A stretch of 64,000 nucleotides of DNA from Toxonevra muliebris (taxonomy: Eukaryota; Arthropoda; Insecta; Diptera; Pallopteridae), in the NCBI GenBank assembly GCA_963691655.1, contig OY829329.1:66914822-66978821 (forward strand), in the 5' to 3' direction. Both the position numbers and the translations under genes were made by a program. The notes under the pieces are model-generated. The model was given only the letters and a program-made list of their open reading frames with translations, was not told the DNA's origin and made no database searches. This document shows, in pieces, positions 24,488-35,489 of the stretch (position 1 is the stretch's first letter; each line of letters begins with the position of its first letter).

Positions 24488-27400
24488 ATGAGTAGGTTTT
24501 TATATATGGAAATATTTTATTACAATATAAAATTCTAGTGTGATGGAATTTTTCAGTCTGCCAGTTTTCTCTCCTTCTACTGTCCCTTCCCCCCTTCCCC
24601 TTCTCCCAAACTCATTTACCATTCATTGGAACAAAGGTGCGTGTTTTAAGGGTGTTTTCTCCTCATTTTTATGTGGTAAATTTGTGATTTTTCTAGTATT
24701 GCTAAGGAATTCCTAATTGCTTTCAAGGATTCTGTTGTTCAAGGACACCGAAATTCTCATACAGGTTTCTGACATTCCTGTAGTCTTCACACTACACACA
24801 CATGCACATGTATGAGTATCGTCTTTTGTTTTGACCGATTGTATATGGTGGCACCTATTTATACTTCGAATGGCTTGCGCGTGTCCTGATTAAAGTTTGA
24901 TGTCGTCATCGACTCTTCTTTCTCACCTCCTACTTTTATTGCTTTATTGAATATTTTATTTACGTTGTCAGCACTTGACATGAAAAAAATTAAGTTTTAA
25001 AGTATGTGACTTGGAAATGTGTAATAACCACCAATAGCAGACAGGTCGATGGTTAGATAGTATTTATGTCTGTGTATTGATAGTTCCATCTAACTCCAAA
25101 TGTATACATGATGATTCAACATATGCTCAGACGAACTACTGAATTTCTGCTTATCTATTTCCTCAACACCATTTGCTCCATGTACCGAAAATCTCCATTC
25201 AGGAACTTTTCACCCTCCAAACGCGTCTTTTGAAATTCTATCTCAGTAGCAAACTTCATTTCTTATACACACATTCACTAATACTTCTTGCATTATTTTT
25301 CTATATTCTGCCAGGTGAAGAAGAATCGGATAAAACCGTTTTGGATCTCTCCAAGAAACAGTTGAAAAAAGTGCCAAAACAAGAAGATGCACAAAATGTT
25401 CGGATTTTGAAATTGGATGAAAATGAATTGCAAAAAATTGATAATATCGATTCGTATCTTAAAATAGAAACGGTTTGTATATATACACAACTATTTGACT
25501 ATCCTCATTCTTGACTTTGATTAATTATTTCTTGTACTTTCAGCTTTCCTTGAGTAAAAATCAATTACTACGAATGTATGGCGTTTGTCGTTTGCATTGT
25601 TTGCGTGAATTGAATTTATCATTTAATGGAATCCTCTCGATTGAGGGTCTTAAAGATTGCATACATTTACGCCATTTAAATTTGGAAGGAAATAATATCA
25701 AAACAATCGAACATTTAAATAATAATATAAAACTGGAATTTTTAAATTTGGCAGAGAATAGCATTGGCAGTATTGGAGATATATCGTTTTTAAAAACCTT
25801 AAAGGTAGGTAATAACTAGTAATAGATTCAGATGAATTCAAGCTTGAAAAAGCTAGGGAACTAATCATTCAGGCTTATCGCAACATTCTACTTTCTAAAT
25901 TTCATATTTCTCGATATAGTGGCTAGAGCTTGACTTTGATGAGTCTGTGTATGAGTCAGTCAATCTTAACGTATGGCTCTTCTCTCCAAATTTCACTTTT
26001 CTAGATCTAGTAGTTAGGTCTGGGTATAGATTAGAATTCGTCTGCTCTAAATTTTATATTTCTAAATTCATTAGTTTGGGCTGGGCGTTAATGAATCAGT
26101 GTATGAGTCAGTCAAGCTTAGCGAGAGACTCGCCTTCTCTGAATTTCACGTTTCCGGATACAGTAGTGTTGACTGGGCACCGATAAGTTAAAGCGTGAAT
26201 CAGTCAGTTCTAACACAAGAATCTTCACCAAATTTCATATTTGCTAAATTCAGTACTTTAGGCTGGGTGAGGTGGCTCGCCGTAGCCTAGTGGTTAGTGT
26301 GCTAGACTGTTACGCAGGGGGGTGCCCGGATTCAATGATCGGCTCCATAGGCTGTTGTGCCGTAAAAGAAAAATTAATGATTTTTCTAGATCCAGTAGTT
26401 AAGGCTGAGCGTTAATGAGTCAGTAAATGAGACAGTCAAGTACAAATCAAGATTCTACTCCAATTATTATATTTCTACATCCATTAACTTGTTTTGGGTG
26501 TTGATGAGCCAGTGAATGAGTCAACAAAGATTCTCTGCTCTTCTAATTTCATATTTTCTCTCCAAGTTTCACATATGCATCTGGATCTAGTGGTTTAAGC
26601 CATTAGTCAATTAAGCTTTGCGCATGTTGTTTTAGTTTTTATATTCTGTATTAATGAATGCATTTTTTTTATGATTTTTTTTTTAGGAATTACATTTATT
26701 TGGCAATCGTTTAACGCATCTTCGACAGTGTGACAAATATTTACCAACTTCTCTAGAGATCTTAACATTGGCTAAAAATAATATTAATGATTTAAATGAA
26801 ATATGTACATTATCGAATTTATGCAATTTGAATAGCCTTACGATTAACGAGAATCCTTGTGTGGCATTGGCAGGAGCAACTGAGTAAGCTCAATATATAA
26901 CTAGTTTAACAATAAAACTGAAATACCAATCCCATTTATTATAGTGGTTTTGATCATCGTCCGTTTGTGCTTAATTGGTGCATGAGTCTTAAAGCAATCG
27001 ATGGCTTTGTGGTGGATCCAATAGAGAGGTATTCCAAACCATATTTAAATTAATATATTTCAATTGTTTAATATATTTCTGTACTCAGTCTCAAAGCTGA
27101 ATGGCTTTATAGCCAAGGCCGTGGCCGCCAGTTTCGCGTTGGAGAACAGGCACCTTTAGCAAAATATTTAAGTTCCGTGTGCCCGCTGATCGGCAAAGCG
27201 CTTGAGCATGAAAACGAACGTAAGCTACGTTTAATACTCAGCAAAGCGCAACAGCATCAGCGACAGCTGCAAGAAGAGATTAGTGAAAATTCAAATACTT
27301 CAAGTAATAATTCTCCATCGTCAGGGCGTAAGAAACCGAGTAGTCGCATACAATCACCTAGATGTAATTATAAAAATCAACAAATCATTATACCTAGACC

Positions 27401-29838
27401 TTTTTTTTTCTAATATTTTATATTTGTAGTTTCACGTCTTGCGGGCCGTCAAGGCTCCCCGGAATCAATGATAAGTAGCTATCATGGCAATACGTCAAGT
27501 GAGCACGGTATATTCTTCTCTTAAACCAGTATTTATTTCTATACTAATTTTATATGCATTTCAATTTATATCTTCCAGTTCCGAATAGCAATCATTTAAT
27601 GCAAATGACCACATCGCTTATTGAAAATATTAAAAATGATTATCTGATGTCACAAAGTTTTGATGCCTCATCGATTACCACCACCACCACGAGCAGCAGT
27701 GGAGCAACAAAAACTAATAACTCGCAAGAGTCAACACCTCGCACTATCACACCAAATCCTTATAATGGTAGGTCCATATTCATAAATATGTAAATGTAAA
27801 GGATTTCTTTTAATTTTCCTCTTCATTTTCACATATGCAGAACAATCATCCTTTATAAATCCATCTTCGGTTGGTGGTGGCCCCCTAGCTGCTGCCTCGA
27901 AAATGGTCCCTGTGCCTGAGACACTCATGAGTCCTGATGTTTGCCCAGCAATGGTGGCACAACGCGTTACCGTATCTGCCATTAACTCACAAATACAAAA
28001 TTCCAAAATGAATAAGAATAAAGGTGAGTGGGCTGTATTGAATAAAACTTCAGAAATATTTGTGTACCTATATATTTTTGTATTGTTTATTATTTTTAAT
28101 TCTGTTTTTATTTCTGTTCTGTGCCAGCAGATAACAAATTGAATTCACCGAAAATGCGTAGCCCACATTTGAAACGTAATGCAGAGCGTAATAGCCCACA
28201 GATGAGTCCACGTCGTGGCAACTCATCCAATCACCACATACATCAGCATAATTCAGCAAATGTGAATAATAAGACAGCAGCCGCCGCCGCCGCTGCTGCT
28301 GCGGCAAATGCACATGATAATCAAATGAAATCATTACGTTTGTCTGGCAGTTCAATGCATATCTCAGCACCAGATGCTGCTGGCTCCGGTGCTTTGAGTT
28401 CGGATGATGAAAGCGATCATATAAATATGGATAAACTGAAAACGATACGTAATAAAGCTGCTCAGAGGTATAAATTCATATAGATCTATGAATATGTAAA
28501 CGCTGGTTAACCTAGCAAAGACCAAAACCGCAAAATTTAACATTGATAGTAAGAAACTTACAGCAAAAATATTATAAATGTTGTCGACAATTTGGAGATT
28601 TTTCTGTGTGGATGGGCTACTATGATATATAGGAAGATGCGCCCGCAGGTTTTGTTCTTTTAAATTAAAATTGACTATAACATTTGGCGGTTTTTGCCTT
28701 TGCTATATTAGTCAAGCATGGCTAACTTTACACCGTAGCTGAAATTTCTTTTATTTAATTTATTTTAACATATTTAATTTTAAATAGATGCCAACAGCAG
28801 AAGGCAAATCTAGACATGTCGAATGTAAACTTTGCACACAATACAGAATCTTCGGCGGTGGTTATACAAAAAATCTGGCGTGGCTATCGTACGCGCAAGA
28901 AAACAAAAGATATCGCTGAAAAGCTTTTGAAAATGCGTACACATGAGTACATTGAGTGAGTTTTGTGTTTATGTGTAATCACATCCAAAACCTAAAACTA
29001 TTTTCCTCTTATTTCATAGTAAATTAACCAAAGATATGGAAATGACGAAGGCGCAACTCGAGAACGAACGTAAGATTCAACAGCTACAAATGCAAGCGAT
29101 TAACGCTTTATGGAAAAAAGTGTCTACAATGCAAGGAAGTGGCAGTGGCGCTGTAGTTACAACAAGTGCTGCGACTGCGAATAATGCTGGATTGGTGGCT
29201 GAATCTTCTACCGAGGGAAATGACGGCAGCTCCGGCACTAATAATAATAAAGTGTTCAGTTTGGATAATAGTTCAACAGCGGTAGTAAATGATTTGGCTA
29301 AAACTTGCACAGTCTTAACAAATCAGGTATGTCTCAATTTCTTATTGCTTCTATTTTTTTGTTATATCTTAAATTCTTTCCTTTTTGCCCTTAGGTACAA
29401 CAGTTGCAGGGCTCGATGCGTGATATACTAAATTGTTTGACGCTGTTTTGTAATCTGCCACAGGAGAATGTTAAAAAGCTACTGTCGGCCGGTGTTGCCG
29501 ATGCTCTTTCTTCCGCTGGCTCCTCCGCTAATGACAAACACGATTCCGCAGCAACACAAACTGAAATTATTGCAGTGCATACGCCACAAATTGAAAATCA
29601 AAGTAATTTTCCTTTTACAAAGATACGACCATCGACGCTGCCATTGGAGACGACGCAGAAAACAACAACAACCACTGCTGCAGGAGAGAAACAGCAGTTG
29701 GCCACTGTTGTGGAACAAACACAGCAGTTGTTTAATGAAAGTGGGATTGCTAGCGAAGATATGAAATGTAGTGAGGCCGAAGAATCTTTTGTCGAAAAAA
29801 CTGATGAGGAAAAAGTTGAAAAAGCAGCGACGCAGTAA
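24488..29838 (+). CDS. Cep97: Cep97, leucine-rich-repeat and IQ-motif centrosomal protein, 13 coding exons
   Basis: Exons: 24488-24491, 25315-25472, 25544-25804, 26687-26883, 26945-27028, 27089-27363, 27430-27507, 27579-27767, 27841-28023, 28128-28467, 28788-28955, 29020-29326, 29395-29838. All phases match and give ~895 aa. It opens MSEEESDKTVLDLSKKQ, then ~8 leucine-rich repeats (LNLSFNGILSIEGL, LNLEGNNIKTIEHL, LNLAENSIGSI), an LRR cap (ENPCVALAGAT), a long Ser/Asn/Pro-rich region, an IQ motif (VVIQKIWRGYRTRKKTK) for calmodulin, and a helical segment with LENERKIQQLQMQAINALWKK. The Cep97 family binds CP110 and limits centriole growth. The first coding exon holds only ATG plus one base. Poly-Ala near 28280 and Thr/Ser runs add length. 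A polyA signal cluster lies at ~29862-29880. Confidence 0.92.
25890..26600. repeat. Degenerate minisatellite in Cep97 intron 3
   Basis: About seven or eight units of ~60-92 bp, each beginning AATTTCATATTTCT and carrying GGCTGGGCGTTAATGA and GAGTCAGTCAAGCTTAGC variants. Unit starts are at about 25899, 25989, 26050, 26142, 26231, 26380, 26464 and 26545. A tRNA-like SINE fragment interrupts the fifth unit. Confidence 0.65.
26272..26372 (+). mobile_element. tRNA-derived SINE fragment
   Basis: An A box TAGCCTAGTGG lies at 26283-26293, followed by TTAGTGTGCTAGACT as in the head of the 5539-5854 SINE, and a degenerate B box (CCGGATTCAATGATC) near 26326-26340. The following TAGGCTGTTGTGCCGTAAAA is shared with 42717-42736. 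It is inserted in the intron minisatellite on the sense strand. It may still carry weak Pol III signals. Confidence 0.6.
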
Positions 29839-31560
29839 AGCATTTTTAAATTCAGTGGAAAAAATAAAATAAAAATAAAAATACATTTTCAATTTGGAAT
29901 AAGTAAAAAATTATAATTCTAATTAATTAACTACAATAATTTTATTTTGTACTTATCTGTAGTAAAATGAAACAAAAAGAAAAAACACTACCCCACAAGA
30001 ATATATGCAACTGGATCTCATTTACTACGTTGTAGATCGTTTAATCTTTGCTCCCAAAGAGAAAAGCTTTAGCGTGATTAAACGGCTGCTTTCACTTCAA
30101 ACACACACACACACTCACCTTTAGTATATGCAACACAATTTGGCTAGTAATTTCTTCTTTTTTTTTTATTAACTGTAGCAATTATTTTATATTGAGCAAA
30201 ATTTTCAATTATATTTTAAGTAATTTTTGTTAATACTCACACCACGAAAATGTGTGCAAAAATATAAATCAAAAACCAAAAACCCACAAATTATTTGTAA
30301 AGAATTTTTGTGTGCATTTTCTTGTAGTTTATATTAGTGGCTTAATGAAAATAAAAATGAAAATAATGCTTCATGCGCTAAGACCAACAACGAAAAAATT
30401 TAATTAAAATGTGCTTTTAATAAGAGTTATATTTTTTTTTCGTTCATTCTCTCTTTCTAATTACTTACTATCGTATTTGAATATGAGCTGCGGCATTTAA
30501 AAAATAATGATATAGAATATCGATTGAAATAGATTTACATATTTTAAATAAATGGTCAAATGAAGAAAGTATATGAATGTATATTTATTATATTAAAAAA
30601 CAATATATCGTAACTCTTCTTGCTGCATTCTTGCTGTAAAAGAAAACAATGTTTAGGTTTATTTGAAATTTCATTGTAAGAATAAAACTTAAAAAAAACC
30701 AACGCTATATTTATCTAAACAAAGAAAACAAACTAAAAGAAAAAAAAAATGTTTAAAACTTTGGAGCTTTTGCACTTTTAATAAATTTACACTCAAGACG
30801 AAAGAAATATCCATTTCAAAAATTAGCGCATAGCAAAAATAAATTCAGAAATTACTAAATAATTTTCTTTTTGAGACTTTTTACTAATTAGAATTCTACA
30901 TATTCGAATACGAATAGTTGCAAGGTTAAGAGTTTGCAGAGAAAATTCGAGATTCGAAGCAAAGTGTATACACATGTTTCTACAATATACACGTGTTTTC
31001 ACTGACACGTGTATTCAACAACAATTATTCTAGATCTTTTCAGAACTGTTAGGCACAGAATGTTTCATGAATCACAGTTTTCTTATCAAAATCTGACAAT
31101 CTTGCAGATTCCTTTCCACCGCACAAAAGCAATTATCCATTTTATTAATTATGGCGCCGAAACGATTCATAAACCATAACTGTGTACTAAAGAAATACCC
31201 AACGCTGTTAGGGGGAAAAAAGAAAACGATAATTGATCAAACAGATGATGAGTATTATTGGGAATTTTGTTATTTTAGCCTATATCACACTACCTGCGAT
31301 ATTTTTCGCAGTCTCAAACTCTAAACAGAATCGCGTCGTACGATAGTAAAGCGGTCGACAGTTACAAGAACATCTGCCGCCAATATGTTACAGCCATTAA
31401 GTAGAGGTCACAAAACCTTTTTTTTCTTGTTGTAGCCTGCATTTTTGCAGACTACCAATAAAAAAAAAACAGATTTACTACTTTTATGAGGGTGTTTCTC
31501 AGTCGATTCTTTTCTACCTTAATGTTTCCAAAACTACCACTAGTTTCAGCCGGATGGTAA
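29839..31560. other. Intergenic stretch
   Basis: Contains the Cep97 3' end and AT-rich DNA with (AC)n at about 30102-30115. No exon or TE is recognised. Confidence 0.5.
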
Positions 31561-31587
31561 TTTTTATTTTATCCGCAGGTACTTAGA

Positions 31588-31623
31588 TATAAATACTCTG
31601 TAGAAATTCACTTTACTTCAGTT
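31588..31623 (+). promoter_or_regulatory. Core promoter: TATA box plus initiator
   Basis: TATAAATA at 31588-31595 and TCAGTT at 31618-31623 place the TATA T 32 bp upstream of the initiator A (31620). This is the ideal spacing for fly TATA/Inr promoters. The ATG of the following gene comes 88 bp downstream, with no intron needed. Confidence 0.75.
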
Positions 31624-31707
31624 CGAAAGAACGATTCCTTAGAGTGTGACATCAGTAACGATTGTAACAACAGCTAGATAAGTTGCATATTTTCATTATT
31701 CGGAAAC

Positions 31708-32799
31708 ATGTGGAGAATTTTACGTTCGGACGTTTTCGATGAACAATTGACAGTGTATAATGCCATCTTGGATTTATGGGAATTAATTGAGGAATGTGAA
31801 TGTGAGGACGATGAAGAATTTGGAACTGAGGATAATTTTGGATCGAATCCTGATCCCATAAATGAAACAGAACAGGCTGCTGGAACAACGAAAGGTGATC
31901 CTGAAGAAGGCCGAGAAGAAAGTGATAACGACGAGTATAAGTCTGCTGATGATTTGGATTGCAAAGATTTTGGATCAGGAATAGAAGACGATGGTGATAT
32001 TCAAAAACGTCGAAAAGAAAATGATGATGACGAATTTAAGTGTGAAGAAGATTACGATTGGGAAGATTTTGGATCAGAAACAGAAGAAATTGGAGGAGCC
32101 ATTTATAACGAAGGATTCGAGTGGATAGAACATTATGATTGTGAAAATTCTGGATCAGAATTAGAAGACACTATAAAAACCATAAACACCCAAGAATTTA
32201 TTGATTTTTTAGATGAACTAGAAGCATATAAAAGAAGAATAAAACGATTCAAAGAATGTGAAACAGAACGTATAGAAGAAGAGATGCAACTGTTGAAAAA
32301 ACTACAAGCAAAATGGATAAAAAAAAAACTACAAAAACAAGAAAAAATAATCAAGCAACAAAATGAATTAAGAGAAGGAGTCAAACGTTTTGTAACAGCA
32401 GCTGAAGGACTTTCTATAATATTTGGAGAAGATATAGGAACAACTAAGAACGAACTACAAAGCTTTGAACAGCGAAAAGAACACCAAGCAAATCAACAAA
32501 TCAACGAAAAAGAACTAAAATTCGAAAGAGATCAACAGAGATTAAAAGAAAAACAAAGACATCTTGAAAAACAAAAACGTCAAACAGAACGAGAACATGG
32601 AGCTCTTGAAAGAGAACATAAAACATTTTTAAGAGATTTGAGAATTATAGAGGAGTCGGTAGATCTGTGGGAATACCCAGCAGACCGCAGAAAAGGACGA
32701 CAAACGATGAAAAAAGATATATATAATAGATGCCAGCGTTTTATGGAATTTTTATTTTGTACCCATTGTTCGTTTGCTCGTGAATCTAATAATGAATAA
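31708..32799 (+). CDS. Orphan single-exon gene, acidic repeats plus coiled coil, 363 aa
   Basis: An uninterrupted frame with its own promoter and an AATAAA at about 32894. No known family is recognised. Residues 1-30 are hydrophobic/aromatic (MWRILRSDVFDEQL). Residues ~30-155 are very acidic and carry three related units with cores LDCKDFGS, YDWEDFGS and YDCENSGS at ~83-90, 116-123 and 143-150, plus a weaker DNFGS at 42-46. Residues ~155-325 are a Lys/Glu/Gln-rich, strongly helical coiled coil (for example KLQKQEKIIKQQNELREG). The last ~40 residues are basic with a Cys pair (CTHC). The codon bias is AT-rich but non-repetitive. No introns, signal peptide or membrane segment. It may be a young or fast-evolving gene. 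A retrocopy is less likely because a promoter is present and no poly-A tail is obvious. Confidence 0.8.
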   Translation: MWRILRSDVFDEQLTVYNAILDLWELIEECECEDDEEFGTEDNFGSNPDPINETEQAAGTTKGDPEEGREESDNDEYKSADDLDCKDFGSGIEDDGDIQKRRKENDDDEFKCEEDYDWEDFGSETEEIGGAIYNEGFEWIEHYDCENSGSELEDTIKTINTQEFIDFLDELEAYKRRIKRFKECETERIEEEMQLLKKLQAKWIKKKLQKQEKIIKQQNELREGVKRFVTAAEGLSIIFGEDIGTTKNELQSFEQRKEHQANQQINEKELKFERDQQRLKEKQRHLEKQKRQTEREHGALEREHKTFLRDLRIIEESVDLWEYPADRRKGRQTMKKDIYNRCQRFMEFLFCTHCSFARESNNE

Positions 32800-33392
32800 C
32801 AATACACATATATATGTTAAAATCTATAGACGCTCATCATTGGTCATTTTGGAGTAAAGATTTTGATAAGTTTAAAGTTTGTTCCTAAACTCATAATAAA
32901 AGCCATAACAATTGTTTGAGAAGTAGAAACTTCAGTGCATATTTATTTAAAAAATATTCTAAAAAAAATATGTACAAGTAAATATGTAATTTTTATATAA
33001 TTAGTTTAGTAATATAAAAATATTAAAATTTAAATTTATTATTATTTTACTACCTTACAAGAAAGATTACCAATTTTCAAATTTGTTTACTTCAAATTCA
33101 AGTTAGCAATAGAAACTTTATGTATGTATTTTACATATGATGGTGAAATAAATTTTGAAAATTAAATAAACTAAAATTATTTGAAATTACTTATTTGATT
33201 TATTTTTCAGAAAATTATGCGAAATCAATTCATGTAACTATTACAACGTAGAACGAAATTGGCGTTTACGAAAATAATTTGAAAATTTTAAAAGATTTTG
33301 TAAAGTAAGATTTGCTTATCAGAAGCTTAGAGAAAACATCTTTAATTCAAGCGTGAATGTAAATAAAGTTTACAGACAACGAGCTTTAGAAT
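32800..33392. other. AT-rich spacer between the orphan gene and eIF1AD
   Basis: 3' UTR of the orphan gene to about 32910, then AT-rich DNA that includes the eIF1AD 3' UTR on the minus strand. Nothing else is recognised. Confidence 0.5.
32894..32899 (+). terminator. Polyadenylation signal AATAAA of the orphan gene
   Basis: AATAAA about 95 bp after the stop codon, followed by an AT-rich stretch. It fits a short 3' UTR. Confidence 0.5.
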
Positions 33393-33893
33393 CTAATTCT
33401 TTCTTGTAGAATCATGTTCTTCCTCCTCTTCAGTGTCATCATCTTCGCTTTCTGTTTCCTCCTCTAGTGCCATTTGCGCTGGTCTATTAAGATTACGCAC
33501 CATGAATTCATCGTTATCACTATCATCGTCATCATCTTCGATATCTTCATGTTCACGTTTCTTAGTAAACCTTTTCGGCCAGACACCCGCCTTTGTGTAC
33601 TCTTTCACATGCTCCGATGAAAGTATTCTACAGATTTCAGCCTTTACTTTGTCACCCTCCTCAATAGGTTCGACCAGCAGGTAATCGCCACGTTTTACCC
33701 ATAAGTTTTTGCGAAATTTGTTCGGCATTGATACCAGAAAATTCTCGGCCTCAATATCAGCCGCTTCAACTTCATGCAGATTATTACCACGTCCATTGAC
33801 TATGCGCACAATTTGTTGATTATCCTTTGGCAGCTCAAAATCATCCTCGAACATTTCTTTCAAAACATGTTTGTGTCTCATAACTCGCGACAT
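33393..33893 (-). CDS. eIF1AD: eIF1AD, eIF1A-like RNA-binding protein, 166 aa
   Basis: A single exon opening MSRVMRHKHVLKEMFEDDFE. It has an eIF1A/S1-like OB domain (about residues 18-95: QQIVRIVNGRGNNLHEVEAA, MPNKFRKNLWVKRGDYLLVE), then GVWPKRFTK and a long Asp/Glu/Ser tail. Length and architecture match the conserved EIF1AD family. The family is nuclear and RNA-binding and is distinct from canonical eIF1A because of its acidic tail and KEYTKAGVWPKRF segment. The minus-strand gene starts about 200 bp from the plus-strand small gene at 34095, so they may share a bidirectional promoter. Confidence 0.92.
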   Translation of the reverse strand: MSRVMRHKHVLKEMFEDDFELPKDNQQIVRIVNGRGNNLHEVEAADIEAENFLVSMPNKFRKNLWVKRGDYLLVEPIEEGDKVKAEICRILSSEHVKEYTKAGVWPKRFTKKREHEDIEDDDDDSDNDEFMVRNLNRPAQMALEEETESEDDDTEEEEEHDSTRKN

Positions 33894-34094
33894 TGTCGTT
33901 TCTCTTTAAATGAAACAAATCAAAGAAATAAGTTTTTACACAAGTTTTTAACTTGTTGTATAATGAACTTTACTTACTTTTTCTGATTTTTCAAGAGTTT
34001 AGTTTGATTTCAAGTGTATGCTTTAGTTTGTAATTGTAAATTTTATGTTTTAAATACATTTAAGTTACAAAAATTTCTGAAAATCCACACAGAA

Positions 34095-34361
34095 ATGCGG
34101 CGAACAAAGATTACACTTCAGGAAAATAATAACGAGTTGACATTTGGCATTTCATGTGCGAAGTTGTGTGCATGGAACACATTGGCAAATGAAACTAAAC
34201 CAAAAAAGGTACAGCGTGTTTCAAATGAAATATTAGAGGTATTCATGTTAAATTTGAATAAAATTCTTAGTTGCTACAAGGAATTCTTACCATTAAAAGT
34301 AAAATTTCAAGCTGGCAATACTGCCAGAAAAAAAAGAAACATTTCAAAAGTGCGCGTTTAA
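34095..34361 (+). CDS. Small uncharacterised basic protein, 88 aa
   Basis: An open frame from ATG 34095 (MRRTKITLQENNNELTFGIS). An in-frame upstream ATG at 34014 would add 27 less likely residues. The protein has mixed composition with two helix-like segments (CAKLCAWNTLANE, SNEILEVFMLNLNKILSCYK) and a basic C-terminus (ARKKRNISKVRV). It looks more like a folded, conserved small subunit than random sequence, and it sits in a divergent pair with eIF1AD. I do not recognise the family. Confidence 0.55.
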   Translation: MRRTKITLQENNNELTFGISCAKLCAWNTLANETKPKKVQRVSNEILEVFMLNLNKILSCYKEFLPLKVKFQAGNTARKKRNISKVRV

Positions 34362-35489
34362 CTTGAAAGGTGTTTTGCAAATTATTGTGTTTTTAAGTGT
34401 TTATTCAAATAAAAAATACGTTATTAAATTATATTTCTAATTGTGAAATAAAGTGTTGTTTCTTAAGTGTTTATTCATATGAAAAAAAAGTACGTTAAAG
34501 TAATAATTTCTCAATTGCAAATGAAAAAAAGTGTGCATATTAGAGTCAACTGATGAAAAGGTTAGTGCAAGTTTTATGTTTATACAAATTTGTAGCTCAT
34601 TTTCCTTAAAATTTTCTAATGATTTCCTGACAAAAAAGTAATAAATTTTAGTTGTTTCTAACTTGAGATAATATTCGTTGTTCTTACCGTAAAAAAAACG
34701 ATAGAATTAGTTAACTGCAAAATTATTTGAGATTGCATTATAGGGCGCTTACACAGACGCTTCCATCTTGATTGAGTGTACGTGTACACCAACACGAAAA
34801 CCAGGGGAAAGAAATCGTTTGAAGTTTTTGCTATAATTTTCGTGAATTGGCTTTCAAAAAATGTAGGCTTTAGAGAAGAAAGCTATCGTTAGAGTCTATT
34901 CCCTCAACGTGTGGTTGCTCCTATTATGGAACATGTACACAACAATAGAGTAAGAGTAGAAGTCTGAATTGATGAAAGAACAAGCTGAAGTAATATTTAT
35001 AAATTATTTTTGATTTTATTAAACTTATTTAAATTAAAAAATATATAGATTAAATTAATTTAATATAGATAATAATATTTTCTCAATTGGTAAACAACAT
35101 TTTTGTTTTATAAAACACTTTTTCATTATTTAAAAATATGTATGTATATGAAATAGTAATAATAATAAATAGGTATCATCTCGCGCTGTGTTAATAAAAT
35201 AATTTATGTATACATATCATTTTTTTTGTATTTATTGTGTGAAGATTATATTTATAAAGTAATAATATAATACTCAAAAATCAAAGTTGTATACAAAGAA
35301 ATAAACACGCGGCTCAAACATGATAATGAAAAATACAATAACTAAATAGTACTGAAAATGCACACTAACTACAAAATATAATAAAAAAAAGCATAATGAA
35401 TAAAATTACAAATACAGAAATATTATACAAATTTTTTAATGTGATGCTATGCGATTTTTGAGTTAATCGTGCCACTGCCATTTCCGAAA
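34362..35489. other. AT-rich spacer, 3' of the small gene and of capu
   Basis: No exon recognised. Part of it is the capu 3' UTR (minus strand, below 35490). Confidence 0.5.

Noticed and set aside
29479..29892. Minus-strand 137-codon frame
   Set aside because: Antisense to the last Cep97 exon; no family features.
33433..33684. Ser-rich plus-strand frame
   Set aside because: Antisense to the acidic tail of eIF1AD.
34014..34094. Upstream 27-codon extension of the small gene
   Set aside because: Composition is AT-driven and the ATG at 34095 gives a more protein-like start; left open as an alternative.
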